This document shows positions 1-8,021 of a stretch of 64,000 nucleotides of DNA, one piece after another. The position numbers were made by a program, and so were the translations under genes. The notes beneath the pieces were generated by a model that was not told the DNA's origin, searched no databases, and was given only the letters and a program-made list of their open reading frames with translations. The first letter of the stretch is position 1. Each line of letters begins with the position of its first letter. Source of the DNA: JAFMKE01 sp037624485 (GTDB taxonomy: Bacteria > Bacteroidota > Bacteroidia > Chitinophagales > UBA8649); assembly GCA_037624485.1 (NCBI GenBank), contig JASJJC010000023.1, positions 66,954-130,953 on the forward strand. Direction: 5' to 3'.

Positions 1-106
1 TTGCATGACTTTGCCTATTAAAGACACCAAGATCTAGCAGCAACATAATGATAATTACTACTGCGAATAGGATAACACTTAAAGGGTGGCTTAAAAAGCT
101 TTCCAT
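1..106 (-). CDS. TerC/Alx-family membrane protein, 5' end only
   Basis: The reverse strand opens with ATG at 106 and stays open to the window edge, giving 35 residues that begin MESFLSHPLSVILFAVVIII and continue MLLLDLGVFNRQSHA. A single hydrophobic segment followed by LDLGVFxR is what I know from the start of TerC/Alx-type integral membrane proteins, a family linked to tellurite, pH and manganese homeostasis. Only the first transmembrane helix is in the window, so the call rests on a short stretch. It has its own promoter box at 131..138 and lies downstream of the TonB receptor in the same direction. Confidence 0.6.
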   Translation of the reverse strand, partial: MESFLSHPLSVILFAVVIIIMLLLDLGVFNRQSHA

Positions 107-130
107 TTAGAAGGAAGAGTTAATTTACTC

Positions 131-138
131 CAAATATA
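131..138 (-). promoter_or_regulatory. -7 promoter box (TATATTTG) for the TerC-like gene
   Basis: TATATTTG on the minus strand matches the Bacteroidota -7 consensus TAnnTTTG and lies 24 nt upstream of the ATG at 106. It separates this gene from the receptor operon transcribed towards it. Confidence 0.5.
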
Positions 139-179
139 CATGCTGTAGATTGATTTCTCGAATAGACAAGAATGCAATT

Positions 180-2579
180 CTATTTTTTATGAATTTCGTA
201 TCCTAAGGATATATAAAGCGTCCTCCTATCTGCGGGAATTATTCCTGGTCCAGGATATCCAGCTGCTCTTCTTGTGAAATAGCTTGTATTCATCATATTA
301 TTTGCACTTCCTTTAAAAGTCCATTTTTTAATTTTATAAGCTACTGTCAAATCGATAACCTGATAACTGGGTATAATTCCATTTACTGCATCTCCTGATT
401 GTTCCGAATTTGTAGCATCGGTATATTGCTTACCAACATAAGAGTATTGGATAGATAGATTTAGCGTCCTCCATGAGAAAACCAAACTGGTTTTAAGAAT
501 TATATTAGGAACAAGTTCTACTTTATTTTTTCTAAAAGCACTTTCTTGAGAACCTAAATATCGCCCGTCAATATATGAAAAGTTTAAGAGTGACTTGAGA
601 CTATAGTCCTTAGAAATATCTTTTTTTAAGCGTAAAAAATCAAATTCTAGAACACTTTCCAAACCCATATTTCTAGAATCCGATATATTAGTTCTGTAAC
701 GATAAACATTGAAGAGTATGGAGTCATATTCCAAAGTAAAACCTATGCGATTGTTGTAATAAAGATAGAATAGACTAAAATCGTAAGCCAAAATATCGCC
801 TACGGTCCCCCTAAATCCTAGGTCTGCATTAAAACCTTTTTCGTCTTGCAAGTTTGGATCAACCTTAAAATTCGGATTTACAATTCTTAGATCATTGAAG
901 TTTACCGCGCGATAATTTTGAGAAATACTTGTATATATTTCATGTTCAGGACGGGGTCTAAAACTCGACCCTATTCCACTGATAACAAATGTCCGTTGTT
1001 TACTTATATTTTCATTAAAGCTCGTGTCTATTAAAATATTTCCAGACAAATCCCTAGTTATTTCTCGATAATAGCCTGTTGCATTGGTGGAAATATTTTC
1101 TAGCCTTATACCAGGGGTTAGGCTCCATTTGCCAAAGTGAAAAATGTTTTCAGCAAATAATGCAATGTTCCTACTTGGAAAAACATAATCTGAGTTCTCC
1201 AGGTATTCTGGATTTAAGTATTCAAAATCGGGTCTTACTCCATCATCACCTAATCCTTGTTTTTTATTCGTATTTCCTTTATAAAAACGACAGCCAACCA
1301 ATAAAGAATTTAAATTTCCCCAAAGATTATATTTAAACATTAACCTTGTTTCATTCCCAATATTTTTATAAAGGTCGACTAATAAATCTCGATTAGTTTG
1401 GGGGTCAACTCTTGTAATATTCCCTAAAAATCCAAGTGCATCTCTGCGGGCAATTAAGCCAAAGGTGATGGATTGCATCTTTAAACGACTTGAAAATTTA
1501 TGATTTATTTCAATTTGGGGTAAATGCCATCCAATTCTAAAAAAATTTCGATTACGAATCGATTGTTTATCGTTTTCTTCAAATAGTTTATCTGTCAATC
1601 CTCCCGGCTGCTGGGCTAGGTAGTTCTGGTAGGTGTATTCTGCACTTATTTGGGTTTTTTCTGATGGATTATAGGTGAATTTTGAAAATGAAAAGATACC
1701 ATAGAATGCGGAGTTATCTCTCCATCCATTGCCTCGTTTAAACTGTGAAATATTGATGTAAGTAATTTTCTTATGCGTGCCATCTAATTGTAAATGCGTA
1801 TTGCTAAACCCATAACTTCCATTTGTTTGCTTAATCTTCATGCGAATAGGAGTGAAGACGCTGGCCTCTTGCATTTCATAGTTTACTATTCCACCAAATT
1901 GAGTGCCATATTGAAGTGAAGAAGCTCCACGGGTTATTTCAATTTGTTGGACAGCATCTGCAGGAGGAACGTAATACGCATCGGGATAACCTAGCGCATC
2001 TGCACTAATATCATATCCGTTTTGCCGCACATTGAAATTTGAACTTCTTTCAGGGCTTAAACCACGCCCGCCAATCTCCGTACTTAAGCCAGATCCAACG
2101 CTTTCCCAAATATTAATACCCGCAACCTTTGCAAAAATTTGCCTATTGTTATTTGCAGCTAAATTTACCGTTAGATTATCCAAAATAATTTTTTCAGATT
2201 TTTTGGACTCATAAACACTCATGCCTTCAACACCTCTCATTTTGAGTGAGTTAATCGTTTGCTTTGCATTTACTTCTACTGTATTTATTTCTCCTTTGAG
2301 CGGTAGTAAAGTAAATATTTTTCGAGTTTGTTTGTCAAATTCGATTTCAATTACTTGACTTTTATAAGATGTTTTAAAAATGGAGAGAATAAGCTTATTA
2401 CCCATATATTTCGGCAATATGACTTCGCCTTGCTTATTTGTTAGAAGTTCTCTTGCATTGGCATGTTCAAATACAATTACATCTTTGATAGGAGATTTAT
2501 TCTGATCTACAATTTCGAGGATATTCTGAGATTTGACACAACCCGCTAATGACAATATAACTAAGAGTAATACTCTCAT
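180..2579 (-). CDS. TonB-dependent outer-membrane receptor (FecA-like)
   Basis: 799 residues with an N-terminal signal sequence (MRVLLLVILSLAGC), a carboxypeptidase-regulatory-like beta domain at roughly residues 20-90, a plug domain at about 110-240 (NLAANNNRQIFAKVAGINIWE, IEITRGASSLQYG, GGIVNYE) and a long beta-barrel ending in an aromatic/charged strand (YISLGYEIHKK). These are standard marks of TonB-dependent receptors, which import siderophores, haem or other large ligands using ExbBD-TonB energy. The plug resembles ferric-citrate-type (FecA) receptors. The start overlaps the HTTM gene by 4 nt (ATGA), so it is the last gene of the operon beginning with the DUF4856 gene. Partners and a putative metalloregulator site point to metal, probably iron, uptake; the ligand is not readable from sequence. 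Confidence 0.9.
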   Translation of the reverse strand: MRVLLLVILSLAGCVKSQNILEIVDQNKSPIKDVIVFEHANARELLTNKQGEVILPKYMGNKLILSIFKTSYKSQVIEIEFDKQTRKIFTLLPLKGEINTVEVNAKQTINSLKMRGVEGMSVYESKKSEKIILDNLTVNLAANNNRQIFAKVAGINIWESVGSGLSTEIGGRGLSPERSSNFNVRQNGYDISADALGYPDAYYVPPADAVQQIEITRGASSLQYGTQFGGIVNYEMQEASVFTPIRMKIKQTNGSYGFSNTHLQLDGTHKKITYINISQFKRGNGWRDNSAFYGIFSFSKFTYNPSEKTQISAEYTYQNYLAQQPGGLTDKLFEENDKQSIRNRNFFRIGWHLPQIEINHKFSSRLKMQSITFGLIARRDALGFLGNITRVDPQTNRDLLVDLYKNIGNETRLMFKYNLWGNLNSLLVGCRFYKGNTNKKQGLGDDGVRPDFEYLNPEYLENSDYVFPSRNIALFAENIFHFGKWSLTPGIRLENISTNATGYYREITRDLSGNILIDTSFNENISKQRTFVISGIGSSFRPRPEHEIYTSISQNYRAVNFNDLRIVNPNFKVDPNLQDEKGFNADLGFRGTVGDILAYDFSLFYLYYNNRIGFTLEYDSILFNVYRYRTNISDSRNMGLESVLEFDFLRLKKDISKDYSLKSLLNFSYIDGRYLGSQESAFRKNKVELVPNIILKTSLVFSWRTLNLSIQYSYVGKQYTDATNSEQSGDAVNGIIPSYQVIDLTVAYKIKKWTFKGSANNMMNTSYFTRRAAGYPGPGIIPADRRTLYISLGYEIHKK

Positions 2580-3919
2580 GGATAATTGATTATAAATTTT
2601 TTCGAGGCAAATGTATCTCTTTCTTTACTTAAATCAATTGTGTTGTCTATAAATCGTTTGGATCCATCACCGTTTAAGCTTACAAACACATCAGCATAGA
2701 CTTCAGGCTTAACAAATCCTTTTTTTGTGTAGGCATTGGATAACATTCTTGCATACTGAACAATAAAATCAGCTTGAGTACTCATCATTTTTTCTTGAAA
2801 TGGAGTCAGAAATTCCTTATTGTCTACAATTTCAAGTTTGCCTGAAGAATCTTGAACTGTAAAAGACGCATGGCCTGCTTTTTCCATCAGCATTACTCTC
2901 CAAGAGAAGCGATAACCTTGTTCTGTCCAAAATAGATTTTCAGTATACAGCAAATATCTAAATGGAAAAGTTAACTGTAGAATCACATAGCTGAGTATTA
3001 AGAGGTTTGTTCTTAATTTTATTTTTCTTTGCAGAGTTGGTTTTACTTCTTGGTTTCTGCCCATAATTCGTTCATAAATTCTAGCGTGAGATCGAGTAGA
3101 AAAGAAAATTAAATTACTAAAAATCATTACAAATGGGAACATCCCAATGGGGAATAGCCAAAATGTAAGCAGGTGAAAAATGACTACCGCTAAATATGCA
3201 AATATTCGGGTTCGTTTATAAATTAGGAAAAAGAAAATACTCAAGTCAAATATTATCCCTGTCCAAGAAAACAAATAGGCTGTTGAACTGTAGGTCATTA
3301 ATTCTCCAATGACTGGAAGGTGCATATTGGCAGGAAGCCATATTTTAAGTGGTAATGCTTCAAAAATCCAAGAGCTATTTAGCTTTGCAATACCAGCATA
3401 AACATATAAAACACCCACCTGAAACTTAATAATATTTATCTGCCAAGCATGAATATATTTTTGCTTATTCTTGAAGAGCAAATTATCTATTGCGAAATAT
3501 TTATTTGCAGGTAAAAAAATAAGACAAAATGAAATCAGTGATATAAAGTAATAATGGTTGAGGTAATTAGAGGCATCGATTAACTCGGTATAGGTAAAAA
3601 GAATAAAGAACAATAAGGTGCATATCCTGTAAAATAGGCCAAGGCCAATTCCTATGCATGCTAAGATCATGCTAATGAAAACAACATAAATGCCCTCTTC
3701 GGTTGGTGCAGGCACCCAGTGAAAACCAAAATACTTGAAGTGAAAAACCGGATTAAGATATAGTTGTTCTATCCACCCGTTTGCATAAAATCGAATGACA
3801 CTAATAAGCATCAAAATACTGAATAGAATCCTAAAGCTCACTAAGGGTTCAATTCCAACCAGATTGCTTAATATATAGTTATAGCCCTTTTTAAGCATTT
3901 GAGGATTAATCCCCGTCAT
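2576..3919 (-). CDS. HTTM-domain integral membrane protein
   Basis: 447 residues with many hydrophobic helices in the first ~290 positions, including the WINIIKFQVGVLYVYAGIAK region typical of HTTM (vitamin K-dependent gamma-carboxylase-like) proteins, then a C-terminal soluble part (about 330-447). HTTM proteins in Bacteroidota have no settled function. The gene overlaps the upstream imelysin gene by 14 nt and the downstream TonB receptor by 4 nt, so the three are almost certainly co-translated. The second methionine (residue 8) would remove the upstream overlap and is an alternative start. I infer an accessory role in processing or recognising the substrate imported by the receptor. Confidence 0.75.
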   Translation of the reverse strand: MTGINPQMLKKGYNYILSNLVGIEPLVSFRILFSILMLISVIRFYANGWIEQLYLNPVFHFKYFGFHWVPAPTEEGIYVVFISMILACIGIGLGLFYRICTLLFFILFTYTELIDASNYLNHYYFISLISFCLIFLPANKYFAIDNLLFKNKQKYIHAWQINIIKFQVGVLYVYAGIAKLNSSWIFEALPLKIWLPANMHLPVIGELMTYSSTAYLFSWTGIIFDLSIFFFLIYKRTRIFAYLAVVIFHLLTFWLFPIGMFPFVMIFSNLIFFSTRSHARIYERIMGRNQEVKPTLQRKIKLRTNLLILSYVILQLTFPFRYLLYTENLFWTEQGYRFSWRVMLMEKAGHASFTVQDSSGKLEIVDNKEFLTPFQEKMMSTQADFIVQYARMLSNAYTKKGFVKPEVYADVFVSLNGDGSKRFIDNTIDLSKERDTFASKKFIINYP

Positions 3920-4997
3920 TATCTTGGTAGCTTATCAAAACACCTAAAGTACTTGGCAAGTCAATTTTGAGATAAACAATCATCTCTTGCATTGAATTAA
4001 ATATAAGACTTGCCGATTCAGGATCTTGAGTAATTGAATAATCAACACTTTGATTTAATTCGTTGATATTATTTCTTATTTCCATAAACTGATCAAGTAT
4101 GACCTCGTTTAATGAAGTTCCTGAATGAGTTGCGTTAGAAGCAACAAGGTAATCATCTAGGCCCAGACCATCAATACCGTTTATTGATGTTCCGGTATAG
4201 AGATCTTCCAGTTTATCTATACTTTCTTTCAGTAAAATTATCGAATATCCACTGAAGAAGGCTTCGGTTTTATTCAACTGAGGATTTCCAAGACTTCTTA
4301 TACCGAGTGGAATACCAACTTTACCATCTCTAATAAACCTTTCAAAATCTAAATTTAACTCATTGACCAACATACCAAGAGAACTTCCTAAGTCAATGCC
4401 ATTTGCATTTACAAATACTGATCGATATTGATTGGACCAATCAGACGAAACAATATTTGACTTAGTATTTAACTGCGCGCATACTTCGACTAGATAAGTT
4501 AATGCATTTAAATTATTATTGAAGTAGGAAAGGGATGCTGTTGTTTCCCCTTTGCTAAAAAGTAAAAAATCTAGAGCGGGTAAACCAATTGCTGCTTGGT
4601 TATTCACAGCTTCCAAGTTATAGTTTGAGCTTGATATATTGTCATTTATTAGTGGAGTATCTACTGGGTAGATATTAAATACAGCTTTTAGTGTTTGAAT
4701 GCCTGCAGGACCAAACTCGGTACTTGAGCATGCTTGCCAGGAGAGATAAGTTTGCTCAAAAATTTCTTTGAGGCTTTCTAACTCACTCGCATTTGTATTG
4801 GATTGAAAACTTAGACTTGCTTGATACAAAACTTCACAGTTCAAGGCAAGTTTTTCATAGCGAGGAATGATAATATTATCTACATAATTTGTGAGCATGG
4901 CATCACGATCAAAATTAACTTGCTCAAAATTTTCTTTACCACAAGCTGAAAAAAGTGAGATGAAAAGGGATAGGAAAATAGTTCTTTTTAGATTCAT
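3906..4997 (-). CDS. Imelysin-family lipoprotein
   Basis: 363 residues beginning with a lipoprotein signal (IFLSLFISLFSAC; lipobox FSAC, cysteine at residue 19). The body is predicted helical and contains the imelysin-type segment AIGLPALDFLLFSKGET, preceded by EFGPAGIQTLKAVFNIYPVD. Imelysins (M75-like, IrpA/EfeO relatives) are periplasmic or surface proteins of iron-regulated loci; I do not see the classical GxHxxE motif, so it may have lost metal binding or use other ligands. It is the second gene of the operon, after a 94-nt gap that holds a strong hairpin, and overlaps the HTTM gene by 14 nt. Confidence 0.8.
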   Translation of the reverse strand: MNLKRTIFLSLFISLFSACGKENFEQVNFDRDAMLTNYVDNIIIPRYEKLALNCEVLYQASLSFQSNTNASELESLKEIFEQTYLSWQACSSTEFGPAGIQTLKAVFNIYPVDTPLINDNISSSNYNLEAVNNQAAIGLPALDFLLFSKGETTASLSYFNNNLNALTYLVEVCAQLNTKSNIVSSDWSNQYRSVFVNANGIDLGSSLGMLVNELNLDFERFIRDGKVGIPLGIRSLGNPQLNKTEAFFSGYSIILLKESIDKLEDLYTGTSINGIDGLGLDDYLVASNATHSGTSLNEVILDQFMEIRNNINELNQSVDYSITQDPESASLIFNSMQEMIVYLKIDLPSTLGVLISYQDNDGD

Positions 4998-5032
4998 ATG
5001 AAGTGTAATGTTAAAAGTTTTAAAATTGTAAA

Positions 5033-5064
5033 GAGGAATCTGACAACTTATTGTCAGATTCCTC
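5033..5064 (-). terminator. Perfect 14-bp stem-loop between DUF4856 and imelysin genes
   Basis: Arms 5033-5046 and 5051-5064 (outer end GAGGAATC) are perfectly complementary around a 4-nt loop. The stem lies 28 nt after the DUF4856 stop. On the minus strand it is followed by a modest T-rich tract, so it may act as a partial terminator or as a 3'-end stabiliser giving more DUF4856 transcript than downstream receptor transcript. Confidence 0.6.
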
Positions 5065-5091
5065 GTTCAATCATAATGAAAAATATTAATT

Positions 5092-6252
5092 TTAAAGAAC
5101 GTCTTTAACGCTGTTAAGTCCATAAGCAGCGCTTATCATATCTTTTGCATCATTAATGTTTTGGTTGGTTACATTAAGAAGGCTAAAGACTGCGTTAGGT
5201 GCTCCAGTAGGCGTTTCTTTAAAGTACTCTAAAATGGTATTGATTTCAGTTGAAGACATTAGTTTATCACTGTTGTAATTAAGTGACATAATAAATGCTA
5301 AAGCTTCAGATAATTCATGATTTCGTAATGTTTCATCACTAAAGTTAGATTGGGCTTCGTTCAGATAATGAATGGCAGTTGTGGCAATAACCATTTCCCA
5401 CTCAGCTCTAAGTTGACTCGCAGCTTGATCTCTCATGGTATAGTCATTATTGCTAATGCCAAATCTTCCTTTGATAAACTCATTCATCACTTTTCCTACA
5501 GTGTTTAAACCAGCGTCTTGCCCAACGCCTGCATACTTTCCATGATACCTAACTTCGCCAGCATCAAGTTTTGTATCAAAATTGGCAACAGTTAAATCAG
5601 TTGGTACACCAAAATAACCAAATGCTTCATCCCAATGATGCTCCATGTCTGTGCCTTCATTCGGAGTAATGGTTACATTATCTACAGCATCTCCAATTTT
5701 ACCTTCTCGTGTATATGATTCTGCTGCTTGATAATAGAATACTGCTCCCATTAGGCCTTTTTCGATGATTTGAGTATACTCTATTCCATAAGCATCAAAA
5801 AAGTATGATTTGCTACCATTAGTAGAAACACCTGCATTACCGGGCGCCCAAGCACCTGAAGCCGTTTGTGTTATCCCACCGTAGTAGTTCATTAAATATT
5901 CGTAAGTGTCAGCGTCATAAATTCCTCCAGTTCCATCGCTGAAACATTTGCTTTTAAGCTGCTTGGATGATGCATTCAGATTAGCAGCCGAAAATGGACT
6001 ATTGCTATTACTGAACATATTAATAAGTTTTGTGCCATCGACTGTTCCACCTGAATTGGCTGATTTCATTTCAGTAGTCATTTCACCCATCATATCAAGT
6101 CGATCAGTTTGACCACCAAAACTCACATTTTCGAAGTTATATGTTGATGGTAATTCTGGATCAATTGGTGCTGGTAAATTTTCTTTTTCACATGAAGAAA
6201 AAGAGATTACTGCTGCTAGCAGTAGTAGAGAGAAAAAATTGTTTGATTTCAC
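5092..6252 (-). CDS. DUF4856-family lipoprotein
   Basis: 386 residues with a lipoprotein signal (LLLLAAVISFSSC; cysteine at residue 21) and a mature part starting EKENLPAPIDPELPSTYNF, which fits DUF4856 proteins, a Bacteroidota family usually encoded beside imelysins and TonB receptors. The C-terminal half is helical (about 200-386). No enzymatic motif is visible. It is the first gene of the operon and the only one preceded by a recognisable promoter. I infer a surface-exposed substrate-binding or iron-related role from context; the molecular function is unknown. Confidence 0.75.
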   Translation of the reverse strand: MKSNNFFSLLLLAAVISFSSCEKENLPAPIDPELPSTYNFENVSFGGQTDRLDMMGEMTTEMKSANSGGTVDGTKLINMFSNSNSPFSAANLNASSKQLKSKCFSDGTGGIYDADTYEYLMNYYGGITQTASGAWAPGNAGVSTNGSKSYFFDAYGIEYTQIIEKGLMGAVFYYQAAESYTREGKIGDAVDNVTITPNEGTDMEHHWDEAFGYFGVPTDLTVANFDTKLDAGEVRYHGKYAGVGQDAGLNTVGKVMNEFIKGRFGISNNDYTMRDQAASQLRAEWEMVIATTAIHYLNEAQSNFSDETLRNHELSEALAFIMSLNYNSDKLMSSTEINTILEYFKETPTGAPNAVFSLLNVTNQNINDAKDMISAAYGLNSVKDVL

Positions 6253-6298
6253 GGTTATCTTTTTAATTATTTTTTTAATGTTTTTTTAATTGACAATG

Positions 6299-6328
6299 CA
6301 AACTTAACAATAATTAGACTAATTCTAA
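6299..6328 (-). promoter_or_regulatory. Promoter with adjacent TTAGA-N5-TCTAA operator-like dyad
   Basis: On the minus strand TAAGTTTG (6299..6306) matches the TAnnTTTG -7 element, about 47 nt before the DUF4856 ATG. Immediately upstream, TTAGA (6314-6318) and TCTAA (6324-6328) form a perfect dyad with a 5-nt spacer, positioned between where the -33 and -7 elements would sit. That placement suits a repressor. The half-sites resemble those of iron regulators (Fur/DtxR types), which would fit the gene content; which regulator binds is inference. Confidence 0.5.
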
Positions 6329-6445
6329 ATAAGAAGTTAATTTTATTTTAAGATCTATTGATTTTTACATTATTTTGACAATTCTATTATGCTTAGTATT
6401 TTTCAATCGATTGCCGACTTTTTACAATTTTATAAAATGGTTTAC

Positions 6446-6453
6446 TATTTTTG
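6446..6453 (+). promoter_or_regulatory. -7 promoter box (TATTTTTG) for pccB
   Basis: TATTTTTG matches TAnnTTTG and ends 21 nt before the pccB ATG at 6475. Confidence 0.5.
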
Positions 6454-6474
6454 TTCTTCTACAAATAATTAAAT

Positions 6475-8019
6475 ATGCAAGATAAGTTTGATTTGCTCCA
6501 TAATAAAAGAAAGCAAGCCCTTCTAGGGGGAGGTGAAGAACGAATTGCTAAACAGCATAAGCAAGGAAAATTAACAGCACGCGAGCGTATTCATTTTTTG
6601 CTTGACCAAGGTAGTTTTGAAGAAATTGGCATGCTTGTTACCCATCGAGCTACTGATTTCGGCTTGGATAAACAAAAATTTTATGGAGATGGTGTCGTCA
6701 CTGGGTATGGTACTATTCATGGTCGACTAGTCTACGTTTTTTCTCAAGATTTCACGGTTTTTGGAGGATCTTTGAGTGAGACACATGCAGAGAAGATTTG
6801 TAAATTAATGGATTTAGCCATGGAGAATGGAGCTCCAATCATAGGATTGAATGACAGTGGCGGCGCTAGAATTCAAGAAGGGGTTGTTTCTTTAGGAGGA
6901 TATGCGGATATTTTTTATCGAAATACCATAGCTTCTGGGGTAATACCTCAAATTTCAGCAATAATGGGGCCATGCGCAGGTGGGGCTGTTTACTCGCCAG
7001 CTATCACAGATTTTATTATGATGGTAGAGAACACATCATATATGTTTGTAACAGGGCCTAACGTAGTGAAAACCGTAACCCATGAAGAAGTAAGCAGTGA
7101 AGATTTGGGAGGTGCTTCGGCACATAGCACCAAATCAGGAGTAACTCATTTTTCATGCGCTAATGAAATGGAGTGTATAGAATACATAAAAACTTTATTG
7201 AAGTACGTGCCTCAAAATTGTGAGGAAGATGCTCCGGTATATCCTTATGAAGTGAAAGATGATGAGAGCCGTCCGAAATTGAATAGCTTAATTCCCGAAA
7301 ATGCCCAGCAGCCCTATGATATGCGAGAGGTAATTGCAGAGTTAACGGATGAAAATAGCTTTTTTGAAGTCCATAAAAGTTACGCAGAAAATATCGTTGT
7401 AGGATTCGCTTTGATAGCAGGTCGAAGTGTTGGAATAGTAGCCAACCAACCTGCAGTTTTAGCTGGAGTTTTGGATATTGAATCCAGTAAAAAAGGTGCA
7501 AGATTTGTTCGATTTTGCGATAGCTTTAACATTCCTTTATTAACCTTAGTAGATGTGCCTGGATTTCTACCAGGAACGGATCAGGAATGGCATGGTATTA
7601 TAACTAACGGAGCGAAACTCTTATATGCTTTTGCAGAAGCAACTGTTCCTAAAATAACCGTGATAACACGAAAAGCATACGGCGGAGCGTATGATGTAAT
7701 GAGCAGCAAGCATATTGGTGCCGATTTAAATTTTGCTTGGCCAAAGGCCGAAATCGCGGTGATGGGTGCTAAAGGAGCCTCTGAAATTATTTTCAGAAAA
7801 GAGATTTCGTCAGCTGAGGATAAGGAAGCTAAACTTCAAGAAAAAACGGATGAGTACACGGAAAAATTTGCTAATCCATATCGGGCCGCAGCAAGAGGTT
7901 TTATTGATGAAGTGATTGAACCTGATACAACCAGAACGAAATTGATAAAAGGATTTAAAATGCTGGAAAACAAGGTTAAAAATTTACCGCGTAAGAAGCA
8001 CGGGAATATTCCTTTATAG
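6475..8019 (+). CDS. pccB: Acyl-CoA (propionyl-CoA) carboxylase, carboxyltransferase beta subunit
   Basis: 514 residues, the usual length for PccB/AccD-type carboxyltransferases. Two crotonase-fold halves are visible: the N-terminal one with LNDSGGARIQEGVVSLGGYA (acyl-CoA and oxyanion site) and MGPCAGGAVYSPA, the C-terminal one with VDVPGFLPGTDQEWHGII and TRKAYGGAYDVMSSKH (biotin site). The subunit moves carboxyl from carboxybiotin to propionyl-CoA or a related acyl-CoA, yielding methylmalonyl-CoA. The biotin carboxylase/carrier subunit is not in this window. A methylmalonyl-CoA mutase at 46565..48565 could use the product. Own promoter; a membrane protein gene follows after 2 nt. Confidence 0.92.
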   Translation: MQDKFDLLHNKRKQALLGGGEERIAKQHKQGKLTARERIHFLLDQGSFEEIGMLVTHRATDFGLDKQKFYGDGVVTGYGTIHGRLVYVFSQDFTVFGGSLSETHAEKICKLMDLAMENGAPIIGLNDSGGARIQEGVVSLGGYADIFYRNTIASGVIPQISAIMGPCAGGAVYSPAITDFIMMVENTSYMFVTGPNVVKTVTHEEVSSEDLGGASAHSTKSGVTHFSCANEMECIEYIKTLLKYVPQNCEEDAPVYPYEVKDDESRPKLNSLIPENAQQPYDMREVIAELTDENSFFEVHKSYAENIVVGFALIAGRSVGIVANQPAVLAGVLDIESSKKGARFVRFCDSFNIPLLTLVDVPGFLPGTDQEWHGIITNGAKLLYAFAEATVPKITVITRKAYGGAYDVMSSKHIGADLNFAWPKAEIAVMGAKGASEIIFRKEISSAEDKEAKLQEKTDEYTEKFANPYRAAARGFIDEVIEPDTTRTKLIKGFKMLENKVKNLPRKKHGNIPL

Positions 8020-8021
8020 TT

